Shown piece by piece: positions 27,225-39,498 of a stretch of 64,000 bases of DNA (the first letter of the stretch is position 1; every line of letters starts with the position of its first letter). The position numbers and the translations under genes are program-made. Source of the DNA: Micromonospora citrea (lineage in GTDB: Bacteria > Actinomycetota > Actinomycetes > Mycobacteriales > Micromonosporaceae); NCBI RefSeq assembly GCF_900090315.1, contig NZ_FMHZ01000002.1, forward strand, positions 1,032,501 through 1,096,500, given 5' to 3'. The notes beneath the pieces were generated by a model. That model was not told the DNA's origin. It ran no database searches and saw only the letters and a program-made list of their open reading frames with translations.

Positions 27225-28688
27225 TCAGCGGGGCACGACCCGCTCGGCGGCCCACTCCCGCCAGCCGGCCAGCTTGTCCGCCGCGGTGGCGAGCTGGTCG
27301 GCGACCGGGCCGGGGCCGGTCGAGCCCGGCGTGATCCGGGCGGCGAGCGCCGACCGCACCGACAGCACGTCCCGCACGGACGGGTCGAGGTGCTCGCTGA
27401 CCGCCGCCAGGTCGTCGTCGCTGACCTCGTCGAGGGCGCAGTCCCGGGCCACGCAGAGCGCCACCAGCCGGCCGGTGATCTCGTGCGCGTCGCGGAACGG
27501 CACCCCCCGCCGGACGAGCCAGTCGGCCACCTCGGTGGCCAGCGAGAAGCCCACCGGCGCGGCGGCGACCAGCCGGTCCACCCGCACCGTCATCGTGGAG
27601 ACCATCCCGGCGAGGGCCGGCAGCAGCAGCTCCAGGGTGTCGACCGCGTCGAAGGCCGGCTCCTTGTCCTCCTGCATGTCCCGGTCGTAGGTCATCGGCA
27701 GGCCCTTGAGCATGGTGAGCACGGCCATCAGCCCACCCACCAGGCGGCCGGACTTGCCCCGGGCCAGCTCGGCGATGTCCGCGTTCTTCTTCTGCGGCAT
27801 GATCGACGAGCCGGTGGCGAAGGCGTCGTCCAGCTCGACCCAGCCGAACTCCTGGGACGTCCAGAGCACCACCTCCTCGCCGAGGCGGGACAGGTGCACG
27901 CCGATCATCGCGGTGACGAAGAGGAACTCGGCGACGAAGTCCCGGTCGGCCACGGCGTCCATCGAATTGGCGAAGGACGTGCGGAAGCCCAGCTCCTTGG
28001 AGACGGCCACCGGGTCCAGCGGCAGGCCGGAGCCGGCCAGCGCGCCCGCGCCGAGCGGGCTGACCGCCGTGCGGTGGTCCCAGTCGCGCAGCCGCTCCAG
28101 GTCGCGCAGCAGCGGCTGCACGTGAGCCAGCAGCCAGTGCCCGAAGGTGACCGGCTGGGCGTGCTGGAGGTGGGTCATCCCCGGGGCGGCGGTGTCCACG
28201 TGCCGCCCGGCCTGCTCGACGAGGGCCTCGGCCAGCTCGACCAGCCGCGCCGCCACGCCCCGGGCGTGGTCGCGCAGATAGAGTCGCAGGTCGGTGGCGA
28301 CCTGGTCGTTGCGGGACCGGCCGGCGCGCAGCTTGCCGCCGAGGCTGCCCAGGCGTTCCAGCAGCCCGCGCTCCAGCGCGGTGTGCACGTCCTCGTCGTC
28401 GACGGTCGGGCGGAACTGGCCGGAGGCGCAGGCCGCCTCCAGGTCGTCCAGGGCGGCGAGGATGCGGCCCAGCTCCTCCGGGTCGAGCAGGCCCGCGCCG
28501 GCGAGGACCCGGGCGTGCGCCCGGGAACCCGCGATGTCGTACGGGGCGAGGCGCCAGTCGAACTGCACGCTCACCGACAGCCGGGCCAGGGCTTCGGCGG
28601 GACCGCCGGCGAACCGGCCGCCCCAGAGGCTGGTGCGGTTGGTGGCGGCGCTGTTCTCGGTCAGGCTCTTGTCGTCCACGTCGCCCAT
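27225..28688 (-). CDS. argH: Argininosuccinate lyase
   Basis: Last step of arginine synthesis: argininosuccinate to arginine and fumarate. 487 residues of the fumarase/aspartase superfamily, with the signature SSIMPQKKN in the flexible catalytic loop and SGLPLD and HLQHAQPV segments. The start ATG at 28688 gives a slightly long N-terminus (MGDVDDKSLTEN); the conserved part begins at TSLWGGRF. It ends the leftward arginine operon, 17 bp after argG, and is followed by a strong terminator. Confidence 0.97.
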   Translation of the reverse strand: MGDVDDKSLTENSAATNRTSLWGGRFAGGPAEALARLSVSVQFDWRLAPYDIAGSRAHARVLAGAGLLDPEELGRILAALDDLEAACASGQFRPTVDDEDVHTALERGLLERLGSLGGKLRAGRSRNDQVATDLRLYLRDHARGVAARLVELAEALVEQAGRHVDTAAPGMTHLQHAQPVTFGHWLLAHVQPLLRDLERLRDWDHRTAVSPLGAGALAGSGLPLDPVAVSKELGFRTSFANSMDAVADRDFVAEFLFVTAMIGVHLSRLGEEVVLWTSQEFGWVELDDAFATGSSIMPQKKNADIAELARGKSGRLVGGLMAVLTMLKGLPMTYDRDMQEDKEPAFDAVDTLELLLPALAGMVSTMTVRVDRLVAAAPVGFSLATEVADWLVRRGVPFRDAHEITGRLVALCVARDCALDEVSDDDLAAVSEHLDPSVRDVLSVRSALAARITPGSTGPGPVADQLATAADKLAGWREWAAERVVPR

Positions 28689-28705
28689 TGTGGTGCCCAC
28701 GATCC

Positions 28706-29904
28706 TCAGCCTCCCAGCCGGGCGTCCCGCGCCGCGGCCATCCTGCTGGGCAGGCCCCAGAGCTGGACGAAGCCCTTGGCCAGGGACTGGTCGAAGGTGT
28801 CGCCGGTGTCGTAGGTGGCCATGCCGAAGTCGTAGAGGCTGGCCTCGGAGCGCCGGCCGGTGACGGTGGCCCGGCCGCCGTGCAGGATCAGCCGCACCTC
28901 GCCGCTGACGTGCCGCTGGGCGTCGTCGATGAACGCGTCGAGGGAGCCCTTCAGCGGGGAGAACCAGAGGCCGTCGTAGACCAGCTCGCCCCAGCGCTGG
29001 TCGACGCTCTTCTTGAACCGGGCCAGGTCCCGCTCGACGGTCACCGCCTCCAACTCCTGGTGGGCGGTGATCAGGGCGATCGCGCCCGGCGCCTCGTACA
29101 CCTCGCGGCTCTTGATGCCGACGAGGCGGTCCTCGACCATGTCGAGCCGGCCGACGCCCTGCGCGCCGGCGCGCCGGTTGAGCTCCAGGATCGCCTGGTA
29201 CGGGGTGACGGTCTCGCCGTCGACCGCCACCGGCACGCCGGCGTCGAAGGTGATCACGACCTCGTCGGCGTCGCGCGGCTCGGCCGGGTCGGACGTGTAG
29301 GAGTAGAGGTCCTCGACGGGTGCGTTCCAGACGTCCTCCAGGAAGCCGGTCTCCACGGCGCGGCCCCACAGGTTCTGGTCGATCGAGTAGGGCGACTTCG
29401 CCGACACGTCGATCGGCAGCCCCTTCTCCTCGGCGAAGGCGATCGCCTTGTCCCGGGTCCAGGCGAAGTCCCGGGCCGGCGCGACGATCTTCAGGTCGGG
29501 GGCGAGCGCGCCCAGCCCCACCTCGAAGCGGACCTGGTCGTTGCCCTTGCCGGTGCAGCCGTGCGACACGATGGTGCCGCCGTGCTTGCGCGCCGCGGCC
29601 ACCAGGTGCTTGACGATCAGCGGCCGGGACAGCGCGGAGACCAGTGGGTAGCGGTCCATGTAGAGCGCGTTGGCGCGGACGGCCGGCAGGCAGTACTCGG
29701 CGGCGAACTCGTCTCGCGCGTCGACCACCTCCGACTCGACGGCGCCGCAGTCCAGGGCGCGCTGCCGGATGGCGTCGAGGTCCTCGCCACCCTGCCCGAC
29801 GTCGACCGCCACCGCGATCACCTCGGCGCCGGTCTGCTCGGCGAGGTACGGAATGGCGACGGAGGTGTCGAGCCCCCCGGAGTAGGCGAGTACGACCCGC
29901 TCGG

Positions 29905-29908
<4 letters not shown>
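28706..29908 (-). CDS. argG: Argininosuccinate synthase
   Basis: ATP-dependent ligation of citrulline and aspartate. 400 residues with the PP-loop motif YSGGLDTSV at 9-17 and the conserved [14 protein letters not shown] segment, which are diagnostic. The ATG overlaps the stop of argR (ATGA), so translation is coupled. Length matches the family. Part of argCJBDFRGH. Confidence 0.98.
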
Positions 29909-32745
<2,837 letters not shown>

Positions 32746-32749
<4 letters not shown>

Positions 32750-33687
32750 GCCGGGACCGTGCCTTCCTTGTCGGCGGCGGGCGGGGTGGTGGGTGCGGTC
32801 CTGGCGCCGACGACCATGGTGCCGAACCCTTCGGAGGTGAAGACCTCCAGCAGTGTGGAGTGGGCGACCCGGCCGTCGACGACGTGCGCGGCGGGGACCC
32901 CCTGCCGCACCGCCCGCAGGCAGGCCTCCATCTTGGGCACCATGCCGCTGGACAGCGACGGCAGCAGCTCCGCCAGCTCGTCGGCGGTGATCTCGCTGAC
33001 CAGGCTGCTCGTGTCCGGCCAGTCGGCGTAGAGGCCCGGCACGTCGGTGAGGACGACCAGCTTGCGGGCGTCGAGGGCGACGGCGAGCGCGGCGGCGGCG
33101 GTGTCGGCGTTCAGGTTGTGCAGCACCCCGTCGGCGTCGGGCGCGACGGTGGAGATGACCGGGATGCGGCCGGCCGCGATCAGGTCGGTGACCGCCGAGA
33201 CGTCGACCGACTCGACGTCGCCGACCTGCCCGACGTCGACCGGCTCCCCGTCCACGTACGCGGGCCGCCGCACGGCGGTGAACAGCCCGGCGTCCTCGCC
33301 GGAGAGGCCGACCGCGAACGGGCCGTGGGCGTTGATCAGGCCGACGAGTTCCCGGCCCACCTGGCCGACGAGCACCATCCGGACCACGTCCATCGCCTCC
33401 GGGGTGGTGACCCGCAGGCCGCCCCGGAACTCGCTGGCGATGCCGAGCCGACCCAGCATGGCGGAGATCTGCGGGCCGCCCCCGTGCACCACGACCGGCT
33501 TCAGGCCGGCGTAACGCAGGAAGACCATGTCGGCGGCGAAGGCCCGCTGCAGCTCGGGGTCGACCATGGCGTTGCCGCCGTACTTGACCACGACGGTCGA
33601 GCCGGAGAAACGGGCCAGCCAGGGCAGCGCCTCGATCAGCGTGGCGGCCTTGGCCTGGGCGCGGGCGAGGTCGGTGGTGAGGCTCAT
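32746..33687 (-). CDS. argB: N-acetylglutamate kinase
   Basis: Phosphorylates N-acetylglutamate; normally the arginine-inhibited control step in this linear or cyclic pathway. 313 residues of the amino-acid kinase family with [10 protein letters not shown] near the N-terminus, [13 protein letters not shown] for phosphate binding and DVPGLYAD. The ATG overlaps the argJ stop (TGA at 33684-33686), so it is coupled to the upstream gene. Confidence 0.97.
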
Positions 33688-34856
33688 GTCGAGTAGGCCG
33701 AGTTCTCGTGGACGTACGCGTGGGAGAGATCGTTGGTCCAGATCGTCGCCTCGGCGGCACCGGCGTGCAGGTCGATCCGGATGGTGACGTCCCGCCCGGA
33801 CAAGTCGACCTTCGACCGGTCCTCGGCGGCGGCGCCGGAGCGGCACACCCAGACCCCGTTCACCGCGACGTCGACCGCGTCGGGCTCGAAGGCGGCGGCG
33901 GTGGTGCCGACGGCCGCGAGGATCCGGCCCCAGTTCGGGTCGTTGCCGAACAGCGCGGTCTTGACCAGGTTGTTGCGGGCCACCGCTCGACCCACCTCCA
34001 CCGCGTCGTCCTCGCTCGCCGCGCCGACCACGTCGACGGCGATCTGCTTGGTGGCGCCCTCGGCGTCGGCGACGAGCTGCTGGGCCAGGTCGTGGGCGGC
34101 GGCGGTCACCGCGGCGGTCAGCTCTGCCCCGGTGGGCTCGATGCCGGAGGCCCCGCTGGACAGCAGCAGGACGGTGTCGTTGGTGGACATGCAGCCGTCG
34201 GAGTCGATCCGGTCGAAGGTCACCCGGCACGCCTCCCGCAGCGCGGCGTCGAGGACCTCGGGGCCCGCCACCGCGTCGGTGGTCAGCACGCAGAGCATGG
34301 TGGCCATCGCGGGGGCGAGCATGCCGGCGCCCTTGGCCATGCCGCCGACGGTCCAGCCGCTGCCCCGGGCCACCGCGGTCTTGGGCCGGGTGTCCGTGGT
34401 CATGATGGCCTCGGCGGCCGCCGGGCCGCCGTCGCGGGACAGCCCGCGGATCGCGGCGCGTACGCCGGGGAGCAGCTTCCGCATCGGCAGCCGCTCGCCG
34501 ATCAGGCCGGTCGAGCAGACCGCCACGTCGCCGGCCCCGAGCATCAGCCGAGGGCTGGCCGAGGTGAGCGCGGCGGCGGCGTGCTCGGCGGTGGCGTGGG
34601 TGTCCTGGAAGCCGGCCGGGCCGGTGCAGGCGTTGGCCCCGCCGGAGTTGAGCACCACGGCGCGGACGACGCCGCCGCGCACCACCTGCTGGGTCCAGAG
34701 CACCGGCGCGGCCTTGACCCGGTTGGCGGTGAACACGCCGGCGACCCCGGCGTCCGGCCCGTCGTTGACGACCAGCGCGACGTCACTCGCGCCGCTGGCC
34801 TTGAGCCCGGCGGCCACCCCGGCCGCCCGGAACCCCCGCGGCGTCGTGACACTCAC
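33684..34856 (-). CDS. argJ: Bifunctional ornithine acetyltransferase/N-acetylglutamate synthase
   Basis: Recycles the acetyl group from acetylornithine to glutamate, making the pathway cyclic. 390 residues; the autocleavage site appears as [13 protein letters not shown], with the catalytic Thr after the Leu-Cys-Val-Leu stretch. The GTG start at 34856 is overlapped by the stop of a 60-codon repeat ORF (34853-35035). Its ribosome site GAAGGAG is supplied by the last unit of that repeat. This is an unusual join between argC and argJ. Confidence 0.97.
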   Translation of the reverse strand: MSVTTPRGFRAAGVAAGLKASGASDVALVVNDGPDAGVAGVFTANRVKAAPVLWTQQVVRGGVVRAVVLNSGGANACTGPAGFQDTHATAEHAAAALTSASPRLMLGAGDVAVCSTGLIGERLPMRKLLPGVRAAIRGLSRDGGPAAAEAIMTTDTRPKTAVARGSGWTVGGMAKGAGMLAPAMATMLCVLTTDAVAGPEVLDAALREACRVTFDRIDSDGCMSTNDTVLLLSSGASGIEPTGAELTAAVTAAAHDLAQQLVADAEGATKQIAVDVVGAASEDDAVEVGRAVARNNLVKTALFGNDPNWGRILAAVGTTAAAFEPDAVDVAVNGVWVCRSGAAAEDRSKVDLSGRDVTIRIDLHAGAAEATIWTNDLSHAYVHENSAYST

Positions 34857-35035
34857 TGGTCCGCTCCTTCGTTCGCGACCGCGGGGCTCCGCCGCGCCGC
34901 ACTCCTCGCGCTCACCGGTGCCGCTCCTTCGTTCGCGACTGCGGGGCTCCGCTGCGCTGCACTCCTCGCGCTCACCGGTGCCGCTCCTTCGTTCGCGACT
35001 GCGGGGCTCCGCTGCGCTGTACTCCTCGCGCTCAC
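34853..35035 (-). CDS. 60-codon bridging ORF made of three 20-codon repeats
   Basis: GTG at 35035 overlaps the argC stop (GTGA) and the ORF stop TGA at 34855-34853 overlaps the argJ GTG. Between them are three in-frame 60-bp units, each beginning VSARS and ending VANEGA, so the ORF could be translated continuously from argC to argJ. Each unit also carries GAAGGAG eight bases before the next GTG, so each could also start on its own. No known domain. It may act through translation rather than through a peptide; it may also be a non-functional repeat that happens to stay open. Confidence 0.55.
   Translation of the reverse strand: MSARSTAQRSPAVANEGAAPVSARSAAQRSPAVANEGAAPVSARSAARRSPAVANEGADQ
34861..35035 (-). 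repeat. 60-bp tandem repeat, three copies, between argC and argJ
   Basis: Units at 34861-34920, 34921-34980 and 34981-35035 have an exact 60-bp period with a handful of substitutions, some conserved in pairs. The unit contains the stretch CTCCTTCGTTCGCGA (plus strand), whose complement supplies a GAAGGAG ribosome site. Sequence is unrelated to the 80-bp repeat near ribBA, but the placement at a stop/start junction is the same. Confidence 0.95.
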
Positions 35036-36033
35036 GGTGCCACCCCCCAGATGGACAGGCCCGTCGTCTCCGGCAGGCCGCACATGAGGTTGGCGTTCTG
35101 CACGGCCTGGCCGGCGGCGCCCTTGCCGAGGTTGTCCAGCGCGCTGAGCACGATCATCCGGCGGGAGTCGACGTCGACGGTGGCCTGCAGGTGGCAGGAG
35201 TTGGAGCCGAGGGTGGCGGCGGTGTGCGGCCAGGCGCCCTCGGGCAGCACGTGCACGAACGGCGCGTCCGCGTACGCCTCGGCGAGCACCGCGCGCGGGT
35301 CCACGCCCCGCGCCGGCACGGCGGTCACGGTGGCGAGGATGCCGCGCGGCATCGGCGCGAGCACCGGGGTGAGCGACAGGCCGGTCGCTCCCGTGGCCTG
35401 CTTGATCTCCGGTACGTGCTGGTGGGTGCCGACGCGGTAGGGCGACAGGTCCCCCATCACCTCGCTGCCGAGCAGGTGCGGCTTGGCCGCCTTGCCGGCG
35501 CCGGAGGTGCCGGAGGCCGCGACGACCACCACGTCGGCCGGGGAGGCGGCGCCGGCGGCGATCAGCGGGGCCAGCGCGAGGGTGATCGCGGCGGCGTAGC
35601 AGCCCGTGTTGGCCACCCGCGTGGCGCCGGCGATCAACTCCCGCTGGCCGGGCAGCTCGGGCAGGCCGTAGGTCCACTGCCCCGCGTGCGTGCCGCCGTA
35701 GTAGTTGGCCCAGGCGTAGGGGTCGGCCAGCCGGTGGTCGGCGCCCAGGTCGACGACGCGGACGTCGGGCGGAAGCTGGGCGGCCAGGGCGGCCGACTGG
35801 CCGTGCGGCAGGGCCAGGAAGACCAGGTCCGCGTCGGCCAGCGCCGCCGCGTCGGTCTCGCCGAGGACCATGTCCAGCCCGGCGAGCTGCGGGTGTACGA
35901 CGTCGAGCCGGTGCCCGGCCTGGCTGTGCGCGGTGGCGGCGACCAGGTCGAACTCCGGGTGCCCGGCGACCAGGCGGATCAGCTCGCCCCCGGCGTAGCC
36001 GCTCGCCCCGGCCACCGCGACTCGGATACCCAT
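35032..36033 (-). CDS. argC: N-acetyl-gamma-glutamyl-phosphate reductase
   Basis: NADPH-dependent reduction to the semialdehyde. 333 residues from the ATG at 36033, which has GGAGG upstream; the frame stays open nine codons further. Rossmann motif VAGASGYAGGEL at the start and the catalytic Cys segment VANTGCYAAAI are diagnostic. First gene of the leftward argCJBDFRGH operon, with a good promoter and ArgR-like sites upstream. Its stop overlaps the GTG of the repeat ORF that bridges to argJ. Confidence 0.97.
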   Translation of the reverse strand: MGIRVAVAGASGYAGGELIRLVAGHPEFDLVAATAHSQAGHRLDVVHPQLAGLDMVLGETDAAALADADLVFLALPHGQSAALAAQLPPDVRVVDLGADHRLADPYAWANYYGGTHAGQWTYGLPELPGQRELIAGATRVANTGCYAAAITLALAPLIAAGAASPADVVVVAASGTSGAGKAAKPHLLGSEVMGDLSPYRVGTHQHVPEIKQATGATGLSLTPVLAPMPRGILATVTAVPARGVDPRAVLAEAYADAPFVHVLPEGAWPHTAATLGSNSCHLQATVDVDSRRMIVLSALDNLGKGAAGQAVQNANLMCGLPETTGLSIWGVAP

Positions 36034-36043
36034 ACCCACCTCC

Positions 36044-36100
36044 GCATGACTATGCAGCAAAGGCTAGCAGGCAGTGATCCGATATCGCAAGTTCATGCAG
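36044..36100 (-). promoter_or_regulatory. arg operon promoter with ArgR-like sites
   Basis: Reading leftward, TTGCGA (36090-36085), an 18-base spacer and TAGCCT (36066-36061) form a vegetative-type promoter that would start near 36056. A GCAT-AGTC-ATGC inverted repeat at 36055-36044 covers the start, and TGCATGAA at about 36099-36092 sits just upstream of the -35. These resemble ARG boxes with TGCAT arms. ArgR binding at the start would block transcription; this is inferred. Confidence 0.55.
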
Positions 36101-36193
36101 TCGGCCGCATAATCAGCGGCGAGGCGGGCCGGACGCGACGCAGGCCCCGCGCCGCGGGATCGCGACACGGGCCTCGTCGAGGGGCGGCACCGG

Positions 36194-37219
36194 TCAGAGG
36201 CGGCCCTCCTCGACCGCCCGGGTCACCCACGGGATCACCTCGTCGAGCATCTCGTCCAGCGAGGTGGACGCCGTGAAGCCCAGCACCTCCCGGGACTTGG
36301 TCACGTCCGGCACCCGCTTCTGCACGTCGTACCGGTAGGGCTCGTCGGAGACGTACCGGAACGGCACGTCCGCGCCCTTGATCTTGCGCCAGATCAGCTC
36401 GGCCAGTTCCAGGACGGTGGTCGACTCGGCGGTGGAGAGGTTGAAGTCCTCGTTGTGCGCCGCCGGGTGCTCGATCGCCGTGGCGATCCCCCGGGCCAGG
36501 TCGCCGCCGTACGTGTAGTGGCGCACCTGGTTGCCCTCGCCGAGGATGCGCAGCGGGTCCTGCCCCTTGACGATCTTCTGCACCAGGTCGGGCACGACGT
36601 GCGACATGGCCAGCTTGACGTTGCCGGAGAGCACCTCGGCCTGACCCAGCGCGCGCCCCTCCCCCACGCCGACGCAGTTGAACGGCCGCACGATCGTGTA
36701 CGGCAGCTGATACTGCTCCCAGGCCGCCCGGGCGTAGTACTCCACCGCCAGCTTCTGGAACCCGTACGACGACAGCGGCGGCGGGATGCGGCGCTCGTCG
36801 CCCTCCCGGCTGGGCCAGTGCTGGGTGGACTCGAAGACCATCGAGGAGGAGAGGTAGGTGACCTTCGCCAGCCGGCCGTCGCGGCGGGCGCGGATCGCCG
36901 CGTCGCAGGTGGCCGCCATGATCCGCTCGTTCGTGGCGAGCAGGTCGTAGGCGTACGCGTGGAAGTAGGAGATGCCGCCGATCATCGCCGCCCCCGCGAC
37001 CAGGTGGTCGCAGCCGTCGAGCAGCTCGGTGAGCAGGTCCACGTCCCGGGCGTCGCCCTCGACGAAGCGGAACCGGGGGTGCTCGTCGTAGCTGTGGGTG
37101 ACCGGGCCGTACTTGGAGAAGTTGTCGACGCCGACCACCTCGTGACCCCGGTCGAGCAGCTCGGAGACGAGATAGCCGCCGATGAAGCCGGCCGAACCAG
37201 TTACCAGGACCTTCGCCAC
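36194..37219 (-). CDS. NAD-dependent epimerase/dehydratase
   Basis: 341-residue extended SDR. N-terminal GSAGFIGGY binds NAD and SSYGFQKLAVEYY contains the catalytic Tyr-x3-Lys. A GDP-mannose or UDP-sugar epimerase role is likely, but exact sugar is not evident. GTG start at 37219 with AGGAG upstream. It is the last gene of a ugd-GT2-epimerase operon and lies downstream of the arginine promoter, in the same direction, before a spacer with no gene. Confidence 0.9.
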   Translation of the reverse strand: MAKVLVTGSAGFIGGYLVSELLDRGHEVVGVDNFSKYGPVTHSYDEHPRFRFVEGDARDVDLLTELLDGCDHLVAGAAMIGGISYFHAYAYDLLATNERIMAATCDAAIRARRDGRLAKVTYLSSSMVFESTQHWPSREGDERRIPPPLSSYGFQKLAVEYYARAAWEQYQLPYTIVRPFNCVGVGEGRALGQAEVLSGNVKLAMSHVVPDLVQKIVKGQDPLRILGEGNQVRHYTYGGDLARGIATAIEHPAAHNEDFNLSTAESTTVLELAELIWRKIKGADVPFRYVSDEPYRYDVQKRVPDVTKSREVLGFTASTSLDEMLDEVIPWVTRAVEEGRL

Positions 37220-37227
37220 GTGCGCTC

Positions 37228-38022
37228 CTATGCGGTCGTCTCGAACTCGGTGCTGCCCTGCGGGTCGCGCTGGGCCGGCACGGCCCCGGTCGGGGCGGCG
37301 CGGCCGGCCAGGCTCTCCCGGCTCAGCCGTCGACCGTAGGCGAAGAAGTACCAGCGCAGGTAGCCGGGGAGGAAGCGACCCAGGTCGAAGTGGGACTCGC
37401 CCAGCGGGCGGTCCAGCCAGATGGTGGGGATCTCGGCCACCGGCAGGCGCAGCCGGGTCGCCTTCGCGGTCAGCTCCAGCCCGATCTCGAAGCCCGTCCG
37501 CGACTCGATGCCCACCTCACGGACGAACGCGGTGTCGTACGCCTTGAAGCTGTTGGTGGCGTCGCGGGTGCCGACGCGGGCGAAGGTGTAGAGGCTGCGC
37601 CCCGCCCAGCGCGACATCAGCCGCTTCAGCCGGGGCCCGCCGACCTGCTGGCCGCCGGGCATGTAGCGGGACGCGGCGGCCACCACCACCCCCCGGTCGA
37701 CCAGCCGGGCCAGCTCGTCGATCTGGCGGGGGTCGTCGCAGCCGTCGGCCATGGTGACCACCACGACCGGGGCGCGCGCCGCGTCGATGCCGAACCGGAT
37801 CGCGTTGGCCGGGCCGCGACCGTAGGTGTTGAGCACCGCCCGCACCCGAGGATCCGTGCGGGCGACCTCCTCGACGTACGGGACGGTGGTGTCCTCGGGC
37901 GTGTCGTGCACGACGAGCACCTCGGCGGGGAGCAGCACCTCCCGCAGCATCCGCTCAAGGCAGCGCAGGATCGCCTCGCCCTCGTCGTAGACGGGGACGA
38001 TCACCGACACCCGGGGCCTCAC
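37228..38022 (-). CDS. Family 2 glycosyltransferase
   Basis: 264 residues with the GT-A start RVSVIVPVYDEGEAILRCLERML and the TMADGCDDPRQI segment carrying the acidic metal/nucleotide-sugar residues. It resembles dolichyl-phosphate-mannose synthase-like transferases. No membrane anchor is obvious; C-terminal 70 residues are amphipathic. The GTG start overlaps the ugd stop (GTGA) so the two are coupled, and the epimerase gene follows after 8 bp. Together they point to assembly of a cell-surface glycan. Confidence 0.9.
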   Translation of the reverse strand: MRPRVSVIVPVYDEGEAILRCLERMLREVLLPAEVLVVHDTPEDTTVPYVEEVARTDPRVRAVLNTYGRGPANAIRFGIDAARAPVVVVTMADGCDDPRQIDELARLVDRGVVVAAASRYMPGGQQVGGPRLKRLMSRWAGRSLYTFARVGTRDATNSFKAYDTAFVREVGIESRTGFEIGLELTAKATRLRLPVAEIPTIWLDRPLGESHFDLGRFLPGYLRWYFFAYGRRLSRESLAGRAAPTGAVPAQRDPQGSTEFETTA

Positions 38023-39224
38023 ACCCGCACCCCCTGCCCGGTCAGCCCCCACATGTCGATCACCGGCTTGTCGGTTTCCAGGCGGGCGTACTGCTCGTGC
38101 GGTGCGGCGATGACCAGCAGGTCGGCCCGGCGCAGCACCTCCGGCAGGTCGACGAACCGGTCGTCGGCCACGTAGGGATCCGTGCAGAGCGTCTCGCGGG
38201 TCTTCAGCGCCAGGATCTTGCGCAGCTTGTACGCCAGGCTCTCCCGGGGATCGTCGCTGCCGCCCTTGAACGCCATGCCGAGGATGCCCACGGTCAGCTC
38301 CGACAGGTCGAAGCGGTCCTCCAGCCGCGACACCAGGTAGAGGGGCAGCCCCTCGTTGATCAGCATCGCGGAGTGGCCGAGCACGAAGTTGTTCCGGTTG
38401 AACGCGGCGAGCTGCATGGTGTCCTTGAACAGGCACGGCCCGGCCGCGAAGCCGGGCATCGGCAGGTCCGCCGCGCGGGGGTAGTCGTACGCCACGGCGT
38501 GCCGGATCCGGGCGAAGTCGAGCCCGAAGTCGTTGGCCATCATCCAGAACTGGTTGGCGGTGGCGAACTTGATGTAGCGCCAGGTGTTGGTGAACAGCTT
38601 CGCCAGCTCGGCCTCCTCCGGCTCGAGCGGCACGATCTGCTCGGTGAGGTGCCGGAAGAGCTTCTCGGCGCGCGCCAACGCCGCGGGCGTACGGGCGGCG
38701 ACGATCTGCGGCAGCGCGAACAGCTCGGTCATCGCCCGCCCCTCGGCGATCCGCTCGGGGCAGAACGCCACGTCGGCGCGGATGCCCTTGCCGGCGAGGA
38801 GCTTCTCGGTCAGCGCGGTCACGCCGGGGTAGACGGTGCTGCGCAGCACGACCAACTGCCCGTCGCGCAGGTGCTCGGCGCAGCGCTCCAACGCCCGGGG
38901 CACCGCGCCCAGGTCGGGGTTGAGGTGCTCGTCGACCGGGGTGCCGACCACGACGACGAGGTGCTCGGAGGCGCCGACGCTCACCGGATCGGTGGTGGCC
39001 CGCAGCCGGCCGGCGGCGACCGCCTCGGCGAGCGCCTCGTCCGCGCCGGGCTCGGCGAAGGGCAGGGTGGCCGCGTTGACCGTGGCGACCGCCTCGGCGT
39101 TGATGTCGTACAGCACCACGGAGAGGCCGCGGGAGGCGAAGGCGATGCCCAGCGGCAGCCCCACCCGGCCGCAGCCGCCCACGACGCAGACATCGACGGA
39201 GGTGACCGGCGAATCATCAGACAT
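38019..39224 (-). CDS. UDP/GDP-sugar 6-dehydrogenase family protein
   Basis: 401 residues of the UDP-glucose/GDP-mannose/UDP-ManNAc dehydrogenase family, NAD-dependent and four-electron. N-terminal VVGGCGRVGLPLG is the Rossmann motif and AAGPCLFKDTMQ carries the catalytic Cys. The closest functional type could be UDP-N-acetylmannosamine (WecC-like) dehydrogenase; not decidable here. It would supply a uronic acid to the glycosyltransferase of the same operon. It is divergent from the SARP gene over 274 bp; that gap holds a CATAAT-like -10 at 39433-39438 for the SARP side and no gene. Confidence 0.9.
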   Translation of the reverse strand: MSDDSPVTSVDVCVVGGCGRVGLPLGIAFASRGLSVVLYDINAEAVATVNAATLPFAEPGADEALAEAVAAGRLRATTDPVSVGASEHLVVVVGTPVDEHLNPDLGAVPRALERCAEHLRDGQLVVLRSTVYPGVTALTEKLLAGKGIRADVAFCPERIAEGRAMTELFALPQIVAARTPAALARAEKLFRHLTEQIVPLEPEEAELAKLFTNTWRYIKFATANQFWMMANDFGLDFARIRHAVAYDYPRAADLPMPGFAAGPCLFKDTMQLAAFNRNNFVLGHSAMLINEGLPLYLVSRLEDRFDLSELTVGILGMAFKGGSDDPRESLAYKLRKILALKTRETLCTDPYVADDRFVDLPEVLRRADLLVIAAPHEQYARLETDKPVIDMWGLTGQGVRV

Positions 39225-39498
39225 GACTGGTCTCCCGTGGGGGTGGCGGGTGTGACAGCGGCAACAGTCGGAATTGAAGCAGGTTATCCGCTCGGATGTG
39301 ACTCACGGGTAGCAAAAAGTTTCGACCGAGCTGACCATTCGGCGGATCGGTTGCCGAGAGTCACCACCCGGACACCGAAGGCGATCGAGGGGTCGGTGGC
39401 GACGCGTGACCCCGCGATCACTCATCGACTGGCATAATTGGCCGCGCGGCGGTGTGGGGCCGGGAGACCGGCCCGCGGGGGCACACGACGGAGGTCGC

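Noticed and set aside
34861..35035. CRISPR array
   Set aside because: The units are contiguous direct repeats with no spacers, and no cas genes are nearby.
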